From contig NZ_WTYK01000003.1 of assembly GCF_009828065.1 (NCBI RefSeq), forward strand, positions 1 through 64,000: DNA of 64,000 nt, written 5' to 3'. Under the pieces are notes generated by a model. It worked only from the letters and a program-made list of their open reading frames with translations. It was not told the DNA's origin and did no database searches. How positions within the stretch are numbered: position 1 is the stretch's first letter; the number at the start of each line of letters is the position of its first letter. Made by a program: the position numbers and the translations under genes. The DNA comes from Croceibacterium soli. Lineage in GTDB: Bacteria > Pseudomonadota > Alphaproteobacteria > Sphingomonadales > Sphingomonadaceae. Shown one piece after another: positions 38,292-47,272 of this stretch.

Positions 38292-38911
38292 TCGGAAGTT
38301 TCCTGCGCTCGCTGCGGCGCGATGCCCGGGGCGCGACGATCGTCGAGTTCGCGCTGATTGCGATGCCGCTCTGCGTGCTCGTAATGGGCGCATTCGACCT
38401 TGGCCACCAGAGCTACATCCGCACCGTGATGCAAGGCGCACTCAACGACGCGGCGAGGCGCGCCGCGGTGGAGGACCCGGCATTCACCGCCAGCGGCTCG
38501 ACCACGGAGGAGCGGGTGGAGAACACCATCGCGCAGCGGCTGCAGGCGATCACCCCCGGCGCCACGATCACCATCAGCCAGAGCAACTTCTACGACTTCA
38601 GCGGCATCGGCAATCCCGAGAAGCTGATGCGCGACGAGAACGGTGACGGCTCCTACGACGCCGCGGACGGCGACTGCTTCTCGGATCTCGACGAGGACGG
38701 GCAGTACGACACCGACACCGGCCGCTCCGGCATCGGCGGGGCGAACGACGTCGCGTTCTACCAGGCCGATCTCGTCATGCCGCGCCTTCTGCCCGTGGCC
38801 GGCCTGATCGGCTTCTCGCCGAACTACGAAATGAGCGTCGCCACCGCGGTCCGCAACCAGCCTTACGGAGAGCAGCGCACGCCGCCGGTCGTCTGCGGGG
38901 ACGAGGCATGA
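38288..38911 (+). CDS. TadE family pseudopilin with Asp-rich loops
   Basis: A 207-residue TadE-like minor pilin: RDARGATIVEFALIAMPLCV has the conserved E at position 5 of the hydrophobic helix. A loop region contains DENGDGSYD and DLDEDGQYD, both resembling calcium-binding DxDxDG loops. ATGA overlap with the TadG-like gene before and with the next tadE-like gene after. Pilus or surface-adhesion role is by family. Confidence 0.85.
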   Translation: MIGSFLRSLRRDARGATIVEFALIAMPLCVLVMGAFDLGHQSYIRTVMQGALNDAARRAAVEDPAFTASGSTTEERVENTIAQRLQAITPGATITISQSNFYDFSGIGNPEKLMRDENGDGSYDAADGDCFSDLDEDGQYDTDTGRSGIGGANDVAFYQADLVMPRLLPVAGLIGFSPNYEMSVATAVRNQPYGEQRTPPVVCGDEA

Positions 38912-39552
38912 AAGTGCCGCGCTTCAACGGCCTCCTGCGCCGCATGCGAGCGGACGAGCGCGGCGTCGCGTTCATCGAGTTCGCCTTCGCCGCGCCGGTG
39001 CTGCTGTTCGCCACGCTCGGCGGGCTCGAACTCGCCAACTACGCGCTCACCCACCTCAAGGTGAACCAGATCGCGATGACCGTCGCCGACAACGCCGGCC
39101 GCGTCACCACCGGCATCGACGAGGCCAACCTCTACGAGGTTTTCGCCGGCGCGAACGTGATCGGGGAGTCGGTAGATTTCGAAGCCAACGGCCGCATCGT
39201 GCTGTCCTCGCTGCAGGACAACGGCCGCACCGGCAACCGGCATGGACAGACGATCAACTGGCAGCGCTGCTGGGGCGATCTTCCCATCGATCCCGCCTAC
39301 GGCGAGGAGGGCGACGGGCGGAACGACGCCTCGCTGGAGCAGGGCATGGGCCCGCCCGGCAACAGGATCCAGTCCATCCCCGGCACCGCGGTGATGTTCG
39401 CCGAGGTCACCTACGAATACCAGCCGCTGATCTCCGCCACGATCCTGCCCCTGTCAGGCACGATCCGCCACGAAAGCGCCTTCAACGTCCGCGGCCGCCG
39501 CAACAACGACATCAGCAACACCCAGGACCTCGCCCGCCTCGATTGCTCCTGA
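38908..39552 (+). CDS. TadE-like pseudopilin
   Basis: A 214-residue pilin-like protein. RADERGVAFIEFAFAAPVLL is the TadE-type helix with conserved Glu. The C-terminal 100 residues (NWQRCWGDLPIDPAYGEEG onward) have a paralogue fragment at 41930-42229, which is about 80% alike by eye. Final Cys and CWGD may form a disulfide. It ends the three-gene tad operon. No tadA ATPase or cpaB-F is in the window. Confidence 0.83.
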   Translation: MKVPRFNGLLRRMRADERGVAFIEFAFAAPVLLFATLGGLELANYALTHLKVNQIAMTVADNAGRVTTGIDEANLYEVFAGANVIGESVDFEANGRIVLSSLQDNGRTGNRHGQTINWQRCWGDLPIDPAYGEEGDGRNDASLEQGMGPPGNRIQSIPGTAVMFAEVTYEYQPLISATILPLSGTIRHESAFNVRGRRNNDISNTQDLARLDCS

Positions 39553-39620
39553 GGGGGTTCATCGGAAAGCCTGCTTTCGCGATCGCCTCGCCAAGCGTCA
39601 GGGCCAGGAGCCGGGCGCTA

Positions 39621-41777
39621 TTACGGCAACTGCAGCCCGGTAAAGCGGGCGAAGAAGGCGAGCACGTCGGACGCTTCTTCGATGATCTTGTCGGTCGGCT
39701 TGCCCGATCCGTGGCCGGCGCGCGTCTCGATGCGGATGAGGTGCGGCTGGCCGTTCGGATCGGCAGCCTGCAGCGCGGCGATGTACTTGAAGCTGTGCCC
39801 CGGCACGACGCGGTCGTCGGTGTCGGCCGTCGTCACCAGCATGGGCGGGTAAGCCACGCCCGGTTTGATGTTGTGATAGGGCGAGTAGGCCAGCAGGGTG
39901 CGGAAGTCGGCTTCCCTGTCCGGGTAGCCGTAATCGTCGACCCAGTACCGCCCAGCGGTGAACCGGTCGAAGCGCAGCATGTCCATCACGCCGACCGCCG
40001 CATTGGCGGCGTCGAACAGGTCCGGGCGCTGGTTCACCACGGCGCCGACCAGCAAGCCGCCGTTGGAGCCGCCCTGAATCGCCAGGCCTTTCGGGGAGGC
40101 AATGCCGTTCGCCTTGAGGTACTCGCCGGCAGCGATGAAATCGTCGAACACGTTCTGCTTTTGCGCCAGGCGGCCGGCGTCGTGCCATGCTTTGCCGTAC
40201 TCGCCTCCGCCGCGAAGGTTCGCCAGCGCGAACACACCGCCCTGCTCCAGCCAGGCGAGCCGCGTCGGCGAGAAGCTCGGCGTCAGCGAGACGTTGAACC
40301 CGCCGTAGGCGTAAAGCAGCGTCGGCGCCGGGCCGCTCGTCCCCTTCTTGCGGACGATGAACATCGGCACGCGCGTGCCGTCCTTCGAGGCGTAGAACAC
40401 CTGCTCGACCGCGTAATCGTCGGGATTGAACGCCACCTTCGGCACGGCCCATTCGGAAACCTCGCCGCTGCGCACATCGTAGCGGTAGATCGTCGTCGGG
40501 CGGTTGAAGCTGCTGAAGGAGAAGAAGGTCTCCGCATCGCCCATGTCGCCGCGGAAGCCGCCGGCGGTGCCGATGCCGGGGAGGTCGACCGACGAGAGCT
40601 TCCTGCCCTGCAGATCGTGCACGCTGACCTGCGACTTCGCATCCGCCAGGTAGGACGCGATCAGCCGCCTACCGACGATCGATGCGCCGTCCAGCGTCGC
40701 CTCGCTCTCGGCGACCACGGGCGTGACCGGGTTGCCCGGCCGACCGACGTCCATCGCCACGATCTTCAGCTTCGGCGCGTCCTTGTTGGTGATGAAGAAG
40801 AAGCGCGCGCCTTCGTTGCCGATGAAGCTCCAGTTGTTCTCCAGCCCCGTGACCAGCGCCTTCGGCTCCGCGCCCGGATCGCGCAGGTCGATCGCATGGA
40901 CCTCGTAGCGGTCGTCGGTGCCCTCGGCGGTGGTGACGACCAGCCAGCGGCCGTCATCGCTCACGCTGGCATAGTGGCCGTAGCTCGGCTTGTCCGGCGT
41001 CGCGTAGACGAGGCGGTCGGCCGTCTGCGGCGTGCCCAGCTTGTGAAAGTAGATCCTGGCGTTGAGGTTGGTGGACTGGAACTCCTGCCCCGCCTGCGGT
41101 TCCGGGAAGCGGGTGTAGAAGAAGCCGCTGCCGTCCTTGGCCCACTCCATGCCGGAGAACTTGACCCACTTCACCTCGTCGCCGGTGTCCTCGCCGGTGG
41201 CGACGTCGAGCACTTTCACCGTGCGCCAGTCGGAGCCGCCGTCCTGGATCGAATAGACCAGGTACCGGCCGTCCTCGCTCGGCGTCCAGTCGGCGAGGGC
41301 GGTCGCCCCGTCTGCCGACCAGGTGTTGGCGTCGATCAGCACGCGCCCTTCGCCGCCCAGGCTTTCGCGGACGAACAGGACCGACTGGTTCTGCAGCCCG
41401 GAGTTGTGGGCGTAGAAATAGCGCCCGCCCTTCTTCACCGGCGCGCCGAACCGCTCGTAGTCGTAGAACTCGGTGATGCGCCGCTCGAGCGCCGCCCGGC
41501 CCGGCAGCGTGGCGAGGAACCGGTCCGTGACGGCGTTCTGCGCCTCGACCCAGCCCTTCACTTCCGCATCGCTGCGGACATCGTTCTCGAGCCAGCGGTA
41601 CGGATCCGCGACCGCGACCCCGAACTGCTGCTCGGCGACCTCGGCCGTGCGTGTCCGCGGATAGGACAGCGGCGCGCGCCCCTCCGCCGCAGGCTCCTCC
41701 GCGGGCGACGCGGCGTCCGCGTTGGCGGTCAAAGCGAAGACACTGGCGAGAAGACCGATAACCAGGCTGCGGTGCAT
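39621..41777 (-). CDS. Secreted prolyl oligopeptidase, S9 family, 718 aa
   Basis: Signal peptide MHRSLVIGLLASVFALTANA, then a seven-bladed propeller and an alpha/beta-hydrolase domain. Nucleophile Ser571 is in IQGGSNGGLLVG; Asp near 655 is in ADTDDRVVP; His near 689 is in RAGHGSGK. It cleaves peptides after proline in the periplasm. ATG 41777 is preferred because a GATGGAA site precedes it; Met 41789 is an alternative. It converges with the tad operon. It is also the nearest peptidase to the TonB/isopeptidase locus, but base use is native-like. Confidence 0.92.
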   Translation of the reverse strand: MHRSLVIGLLASVFALTANADAASPAEEPAAEGRAPLSYPRTRTAEVAEQQFGVAVADPYRWLENDVRSDAEVKGWVEAQNAVTDRFLATLPGRAALERRITEFYDYERFGAPVKKGGRYFYAHNSGLQNQSVLFVRESLGGEGRVLIDANTWSADGATALADWTPSEDGRYLVYSIQDGGSDWRTVKVLDVATGEDTGDEVKWVKFSGMEWAKDGSGFFYTRFPEPQAGQEFQSTNLNARIYFHKLGTPQTADRLVYATPDKPSYGHYASVSDDGRWLVVTTAEGTDDRYEVHAIDLRDPGAEPKALVTGLENNWSFIGNEGARFFFITNKDAPKLKIVAMDVGRPGNPVTPVVAESEATLDGASIVGRRLIASYLADAKSQVSVHDLQGRKLSSVDLPGIGTAGGFRGDMGDAETFFSFSSFNRPTTIYRYDVRSGEVSEWAVPKVAFNPDDYAVEQVFYASKDGTRVPMFIVRKKGTSGPAPTLLYAYGGFNVSLTPSFSPTRLAWLEQGGVFALANLRGGGEYGKAWHDAGRLAQKQNVFDDFIAAGEYLKANGIASPKGLAIQGGSNGGLLVGAVVNQRPDLFDAANAAVGVMDMLRFDRFTAGRYWVDDYGYPDREADFRTLLAYSPYHNIKPGVAYPPMLVTTADTDDRVVPGHSFKYIAALQAADPNGQPHLIRIETRAGHGSGKPTDKIIEEASDVLAFFARFTGLQLP

Positions 41778-41929
41778 ATGGCGTTCCATCGATTGTGGCG
41801 GTTCGGCGAGCGTGAGTCCCTCATCCGCACCTCTTACCGATGTGCGCCGCGATTGCACCAGGGCTCCTTGCATGTGCGTCCCCCGCGTGACCCCCCGAGG
41901 GTTAGACGCTCGGGCGCGCGGTTTCCGCA

Positions 41930-42229
41930 TTCGACTGGCAGCGCTGCTGGGGCGATCTCCCCGTCGACCCCGCTTACGGGGAGGAGGGCGACGGGCGGAA
42001 CGACGACACGCTCGAGCAGGGCATGGGCCCGCCCGGCAACCGGATCGTCTCCATCCCCGGCACCGCCGTCATGGTCGCCGAGGTGACCTACGACTACCAG
42101 CCCCTGGTCTCCTCCACGATTTTCCCGCTGACCGAGACGATCCGCCACGAAAGCGCCTTCAACGTCCGCGGCCGCCGCAACAACGACCTCAGCAATACGC
42201 AGGAGCTGGCGCGGCTGGAGTGCGACTGA
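41930..42229 (+). pseudogene. Fragment of a tadE-like gene (3' part)
   Basis: One hundred codons corresponding to the C-terminal part of the TadE-like protein at 38908-39552, including WQRCWGDLP, GMGPPGNRI, FNVRGRRNND and a final ELARLECD. The frame is open, but no start or N-terminal helix remains. Many differences from the intact gene are synonymous, so it is a diverged paralogue or foreign homologue, not a recent copy. Confidence 0.85.
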
Positions 42230-42257
42230 GGGGGCAGGGACCCGCGGAACCCGACCG

Positions 42258-42314
42258 CTAGCCGAGCAGCAGCCCGGCCGGCCCCGCGCCGATGATGCAA
42301 ACCTGTGTTCTCAT
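42258..42314 (-). pseudogene. Fragment of a pobA-like 5' end
   Basis: MRTQVCIIGAGPAGLLLG then a stop codon. These 18 codons match the N-terminus of PobA (36513 downwards) with one substitution. About 45 bp upstream of the start (to 42,362) also match the intact pobA leader. It lies 28 bp past the tadE-like fragment. It is non-functional. Confidence 0.85.
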
Positions 42315-42362
42315 GCCCCGGCTCTAGGCCGAGCTCACCCCCCCACGCAATCGCCTTCGCGT

Positions 42363-42436
42363 CCTCCCCTCCCGCATCCGCGAGGGAAGCTCCCCTTCCT
42401 CCCCTCCCGCTTGCGGGAGGGGCCGGGGGTGGGCCT
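42363..42436. repeat. Hairpin repeat CCCCTCCCGC-type
   Basis: CCTCCCGCATCCGCGAGGGA followed by CCCCTCCCGCTTGCGGGAGG and CCGGGGGTGGGCCTG. The second hairpin is the same as at 34,807 and, in part, near 60,200. It lies between the pobA fragment and the lower-GC island. Confidence 0.8.
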
Positions 42437-42479
42437 GCCGCACTAGCCGCTTGGATTCGGAACCTTCATTTGGAAAAGG

Positions 42480-42621
42480 CTCAAGCGCTCTCGCCCGACG
42501 AATTTGGCACGGTGGCGTCACACGAGTTCGGCATCCCACGAATTTCGCCGGGCTGTACGCTGGGTCACGCGACAAATTTGGCATTACTTCGGCCTCACTG
42601 GTTGGGCCTAAGGTGGGGTGG
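42480..42621. other. Lower-GC edge of the island with four short repeats
   Basis: ACGAATTTGGCA-like 12-mers start at 42498, 42522, 42538 and 42572 (with 1-3 changes each). The open frames here (for example 42451-42633) are poorly supported. It is just downstream of the isopeptidase stop and may be the boundary or remnant of a mobile element. Confidence 0.4.
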
Positions 42622-45066
42622 TCAATTCGCTGAGACCTCACGTAATTGGCGCGTTGAGACAGAAGCCTTTTGGTGAATTGGCAAGGACTTTTCATTTGTC
42701 GTTGTCGGCAACGGAGGTAGCGGTTCGGGCTTAGCCCATTCCGGTGCAGCCACGAGTGGCGGGAGCGGCGCGACCTTTTCACCTTTAGCAGCCAGCTTAG
42801 CCAGCACCGCCTCCTGCATCGTTCTCAGCATCAGCCACCTTCTTGCGCGGTGTACATTCGCAGGCACCTCACCTTTCAACCAGAAGGCCATCCAATCGAC
42901 TGTAGCTTCGTTCAGGTATAAGTGCTCACGAGGCCTCTGCAGATGGTGGCCACCTTCCGGGAAGAACAGCCATTCAATGGGCTTATCGTTCGCCGCATAA
43001 GCACCCAAGGTTTCATGGTCTATCCCAATATAGTCTCCTTTATTTGGCTCCTCACCCATATGCGTCGTTCGTAGAGTCGGCGTGCGAATACGATCCGCAT
43101 TGAAAGTTGTTTCATGCTCAATCCATGTTTTCTTGTCTTCGTAGAACGGCTTTCCATATACTAATGATTTAAATCTGAGATGGTCCGAGAACGACCCAGT
43201 ATACGCATCGACTAGAACAGCTGCGGCCAATGGATACTTGCCCGGGTGCGTAACAGCGTAAAAGCCCAGAAAGCCAGATCTCGAAAATCCAGTATAACCT
43301 ATTCGATCTTGGTCAGCCAAACCTGACTGAACCAGGTGATGCACCAAGCTTTCGAGCTCCCTGTAAAACTCGGTAACCTCTTCGAGTCTACCGGTGTTCG
43401 CCCGGCTGATACTACCTAATTGAACCACGCCGATACCTCTCGCTGCTAAGGCTTGCGCACTATCGCCGGTACCTCGAAACGGACCATCTGGAAGAAAGAA
43501 ATCGCGATTGTAGAAGTAGTTTTGTATGACAATCGGAATTGGCGTTCGGGGTATATAACCCCTAGGTAGCCATAAACCCGCGGAGTATTGCTTACCATCT
43601 GGATCCTGCCAATTTATCTCCGTCGATTGAGACCACCTGACAATCGAGAGTTTAAGATCGGCTTTCGTCAATTCCTGGTAACGGACACCCAGCTTAGCAA
43701 CCACCACCGGTGGCTGGTTGGCTCCCTGTTCTAACGTCACGCTCAAGTCGGGGAGTTTCCTTTGTTGTCCGGAGGATGAAAACTTCGCCGCGGCTGGGCG
43801 AATACCTTCCTGTCTCCAGGTGCCGCCAACCAGTCTGTAAAGCATTGATTGCTTTTGCTTGGATCTGAAATCGATTCGACTGAGCATTAGATGTGTTTTG
43901 GAAAGCCACTCTGCTTCAGTCGTCCCGATGATACGATCTGCGAGGAATGAGTATGTTGGCCCCAAATCGACAGACTTATTATCATTTAGAGAGACTAGGA
44001 TAATCCTACTTTCGCGATATCTCTTGAAACCCGCTTTCGGATCTACCTCTGAGCTGCCCTTTGCGAGCCCCCCTATCAAAACTACGTGCTGCTCATCGGG
44101 CGACCATGCAGGCTCGCCATCTGGAGCGGATAGAGGCGCAAGCTCGCGGACAGCCGCCGACGCAGTGTTTAGCAGCGAAAAAGAACGAACGCCTTCTAAG
44201 TCAGAATATCCGACCACGTAACGACCGCTGGGCGATGCGGCCCGCTCCCAGGTCGGAAATGTGGCAAACGATCGGAGCCGTACCGGCGGAGTATCGGATT
44301 GAGCCAGTACCCAACGATCTTCAAATTGGGCCACCGATGCAAGCCGCCAACTCCTGAGCGCGTTAAAATTGGGAAGCTCTTGGGAGGAAGGAGGCCGACC
44401 GAAAGGAGCATACTCCAATTCATGGGCGGGGTAGCGCACTACTGGGGGCAACTTGACGGAGCCTCGCGATGCGAGGAGCAGTGCGTCTCCCGCGATGATG
44501 TATGCAATGAAGTCTTCAGCACTCGCGATAATTTTCTCTCGTCCGGAATGGACCTCGATTGAAACTAATCTGAGTGAGTCTTCGCCATCTGGCTCAAGGA
44601 AGTACACTTTCCGCCCGTCCGGACTAAAACGAACGTCGAATGGTCCCGCGCGTTGCTGCCTACCGGAAGTGGAACTCCTTCTGATGGTCAACAGAGGCCC
44701 ACCTGGACATCTTTCTGATACGCGACTGAAATTCTCAACGACACATCGAGAACTCCACACCAAGATCTCGTATAAGACACTGTCGGTAACTAGGTTTCCA
44801 CTACGCCGTGTGGTGAGAAAGTAGAGGCGGTTCTGAGAAAAGAGGATTGGTGTTGACCCCTCGCCCGTTGGAAGGAACGGCGATTTTGGCGAACTCCCAT
44901 AATAGGTAAGCTCAACCGAATCTCTCGACGTCCATGATCGTTGCTCACCCGATGGACTGTTAGAAGTCTTTGCCCAGCTGCTCGGCCCAACGAGCATGCA
45001 GGCCGATGCCAGCAAGCAAATCAAAGCGATCCTCAAGGAAATCTTGAGATACAGGGACGTAATCAC
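42622..45066 (-). CDS. Periplasmic S9-like peptidase, lasso-isopeptidase-like, 814 aa
   Basis: A signal peptide (LRIALICLLASACMLVGPSS region) precedes a beta-propeller (FDVRFSPDGRKVYFLE, AWSPDEQHVVLIGG) and an alpha/beta-hydrolase domain. Candidate nucleophile Ser595 is in YTGFSRSGFLGF; Asp678 or Glu673 is in MGEEPNKGDY; His707 or His708 is in FPEGGHHLQRP. This order and location after an ECF/FecR/TonB set match lasso-peptide isopeptidases such as AtxE2, which open lasso peptides in the periplasm. GTG start overlaps the TonB-receptor TGA (GTGA). Codon use is lower in GC than neighbours. Could be another S9 peptidase. Confidence 0.6.
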   Translation of the reverse strand: MITSLYLKISLRIALICLLASACMLVGPSSWAKTSNSPSGEQRSWTSRDSVELTYYGSSPKSPFLPTGEGSTPILFSQNRLYFLTTRRSGNLVTDSVLYEILVWSSRCVVENFSRVSERCPGGPLLTIRRSSTSGRQQRAGPFDVRFSPDGRKVYFLEPDGEDSLRLVSIEVHSGREKIIASAEDFIAYIIAGDALLLASRGSVKLPPVVRYPAHELEYAPFGRPPSSQELPNFNALRSWRLASVAQFEDRWVLAQSDTPPVRLRSFATFPTWERAASPSGRYVVGYSDLEGVRSFSLLNTASAAVRELAPLSAPDGEPAWSPDEQHVVLIGGLAKGSSEVDPKAGFKRYRESRIILVSLNDNKSVDLGPTYSFLADRIIGTTEAEWLSKTHLMLSRIDFRSKQKQSMLYRLVGGTWRQEGIRPAAAKFSSSGQQRKLPDLSVTLEQGANQPPVVVAKLGVRYQELTKADLKLSIVRWSQSTEINWQDPDGKQYSAGLWLPRGYIPRTPIPIVIQNYFYNRDFFLPDGPFRGTGDSAQALAARGIGVVQLGSISRANTGRLEEVTEFYRELESLVHHLVQSGLADQDRIGYTGFSRSGFLGFYAVTHPGKYPLAAAVLVDAYTGSFSDHLRFKSLVYGKPFYEDKKTWIEHETTFNADRIRTPTLRTTHMGEEPNKGDYIGIDHETLGAYAANDKPIEWLFFPEGGHHLQRPREHLYLNEATVDWMAFWLKGEVPANVHRARRWLMLRTMQEAVLAKLAAKGEKVAPLPPLVAAPEWAKPEPLPPLPTTTNEKSLPIHQKASVSTRQLREVSAN

Positions 45067-47270
45067 TCGAAAGACGTCCGAAGAACCAGGAAAATGCGAC
45101 GAAGTCGTGGATCTCCATAGGTACTGTACCCATTTATATCCGCGCGAAATGGCGGCTTCTTATCAAAGATGTTCTGTACGCCCATCGCTATTTCGGAATT
45201 ACCTAAAGTTCTCCATACTCTATTTAACCCAAACGTAGCAGACAAGTCGTGATACGTCTGAGAAGAAACTCGCTCGGCGCCCTGCCGAACAACATTCAAG
45301 TCTGAATCGAATGACTCAGGGTCGGCACCATTCCGAACGCTATAACTGCTATAGAACTGAGAATCCCAGCTTACCCGCAGTCCGCTGATCTCCCAGAGAG
45401 CTCCGAGATTCGCTTGCCATTTCAAGGGCCCGCCAATGTAACCAGTGCGGTCCCGAAACTGCTCACCAATGCCGGTCTGACGCTTGAAGCCGATGCTGCG
45501 CGAACCAACAGCGCGAAGGCTGACCTTGCCAACGCCTGTTTCTAGGGAATAGTCCGCCTGGACGTCTATCGCTTTCACTCGCGCCCTGAGAGCGTTGATC
45601 AATGATGTGTCCAAAAGCGTCACACGACCAGGGCCTCCGTCCCCCGTGATCTCGCGAACAATGCGATCCGAGTACAATTCTTCATCCGCGAAGATCAGCG
45701 ACGGATCGAGAATAGTAATCTCGTCTCTCTTTTTTATCTGCGTGTAATCGACGGATAGGCGGAGCCCTTCCACAACCCGCGGGGTGATTACCACGCCGAA
45801 CGAAAGGCTTTTTGATCGCTCCGGGCGAAGCGACCGATTTCCTCCCGTAACGTAATCAAATGGGCCCGATGTTCCTACGAACTCTTCGCGAACCGGATCA
45901 AACGGTCCAATAGGAAAGTCGTACGAGGAGACTAGCGAGCCGATTTGTTCGATGGCGGGAGGCAGGAATCCGGTTGAATAACTCAGCCTGAACGCGGCAT
46001 CCGCAGACGGGGCCCAGCGAGCAGCGAGGGTGAAGCTTCCGGCCTCTTTGCGGCTGGTCGACATGGAGAAGTCGCTCGGTTCTGGGCTACCGACAATCGT
46101 ATTGACAGGATCACCGCCCGTAGTTCGGTAACGATCAAATCTTAGAGCGCCCTGCAGGTCAAATTCGTAGATGAATGATCCCCCGTTGCTACTATCGACT
46201 AAGGGCAAGCGCAGTTCAGTATAGACGCTATCTACGGACTGTGACCGTCTGGGAAAGGTCGTTAGATCTGAATGAATCGTGGTCTCCGACTTTTTCGCTA
46301 CCTCCGCGCGATGCTCGAGAAGCGCCGTCATTGTTACGGGCCGGCCCCAGATCCTAGCGATCTCACCGGAGACTCGCCCGGTTAGGGTATGTTGGAGAGT
46401 CGTATAGGGTCCGGCGAGAATGTCCCAGTCAGGTCTCTCATAGCCAGAAAAGTCGATTGGAAACTTGTTCAGATCTCTGAATACATCGATGTCGCCCGAC
46501 GCGACGTCTATGAAGAACTCGTTCGATAGTGGCGTGCCGGTATACCTCTGCCGATTGGTGGATCTTCCGAATGTATAATCGAGCGTGCCACTCCATTTCT
46601 TGGACAATCTATAAATAAGTCCGGAAGACACAGTGAATGTTTGAGATTCAAATCTGGACGGCTTAACTCGCAAGCCGACCGACGGAATGTGAGCGAAAAC
46701 GAACTGTTGAAAGGGATTTCCCTCGTCATCTGGGAAGAAGAAGGCAGATCTGTAAGGCGCTCTATCGGTGCCGATGGATGTGGTGTCGAAAATAGATAAA
46801 TCGACCAGCATGTCGATTCTGTTAGACAACTGGTGTCTAACATTCAGATTAGTGGACCACGCGGTTTCTTGAGCGAATATGCTACGATATCGCCCGGAGG
46901 CATCGTCCGAAAGTCCGACACTGACCTGACCCGCATTCGCTACAAGGGGACCTAGGCCGTCGACATCCCGTCCGGCATAGCCACGGGGGATCGCGATTCG
47001 ATCGGAACCAACTTCTGTTCCGTCGTCCAGAACCAGCGGCCCATTGAGAGATGTGATATTCGTAAATTGTCCGGCGGGGAACAATACGAACCCGTTTGCG
47101 AGGGCTCTTGAACGAGCATCGAGTGTCAGCGAATTGTCTTTTGCATAAAGTGGCCGCTGCTCTTTGATTGCCGCAGAGAACGACACGCTAGTTTTACCCT
47201 GGTTGGGCGAAAACCCTCCCTCAATAGACGCTCGGTAAGATTCTCCTCCCCCTCGGAACGTGCCGTCCAA
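45063..47270 (-). CDS. TonB-dependent receptor, C-terminal barrel part (after frameshift)
   Basis: 735 residues of outer-membrane beta-barrel starting at MDGTFRGGGESYRASIEGG. The real reading frame extends upstream to the G5 tract. Repeated amphipathic strands, ending in RIFLVLRTSFE with a near-terminal Phe, are typical for TonB receptors. With the N-terminal part (47273-48196) it gives about 1,043 residues. It imports a substrate too large for porins, here perhaps a peptide, since a peptidase gene overlaps its stop. Base composition is much lower in GC than flanking genes. Confidence 0.8.
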   Translation of the reverse strand: MDGTFRGGGESYRASIEGGFSPNQGKTSVSFSAAIKEQRPLYAKDNSLTLDARSRALANGFVLFPAGQFTNITSLNGPLVLDDGTEVGSDRIAIPRGYAGRDVDGLGPLVANAGQVSVGLSDDASGRYRSIFAQETAWSTNLNVRHQLSNRIDMLVDLSIFDTTSIGTDRAPYRSAFFFPDDEGNPFQQFVFAHIPSVGLRVKPSRFESQTFTVSSGLIYRLSKKWSGTLDYTFGRSTNRQRYTGTPLSNEFFIDVASGDIDVFRDLNKFPIDFSGYERPDWDILAGPYTTLQHTLTGRVSGEIARIWGRPVTMTALLEHRAEVAKKSETTIHSDLTTFPRRSQSVDSVYTELRLPLVDSSNGGSFIYEFDLQGALRFDRYRTTGGDPVNTIVGSPEPSDFSMSTSRKEAGSFTLAARWAPSADAAFRLSYSTGFLPPAIEQIGSLVSSYDFPIGPFDPVREEFVGTSGPFDYVTGGNRSLRPERSKSLSFGVVITPRVVEGLRLSVDYTQIKKRDEITILDPSLIFADEELYSDRIVREITGDGGPGRVTLLDTSLINALRARVKAIDVQADYSLETGVGKVSLRAVGSRSIGFKRQTGIGEQFRDRTGYIGGPLKWQANLGALWEISGLRVSWDSQFYSSYSVRNGADPESFDSDLNVVRQGAERVSSQTYHDLSATFGLNRVWRTLGNSEIAMGVQNIFDKKPPFRADINGYSTYGDPRLRRIFLVLRTSFE

Positions 47271-47272
47271 GC

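Noticed and set aside
39543-42086. Long plus-strand open frame over 2.5 kb
   Set aside because: It is antisense to the prolyl oligopeptidase and is Arg/Val/Gly-rich high-GC shadow without recognisable domains.
42451-42633. Short plus-strand open frame as a lasso precursor
   Set aside because: No leader-core pattern (Thr at the second-last leader position, Gly/Cys/Ala/Ser core start and acidic ring residue) could be supported, and composition is mixed.
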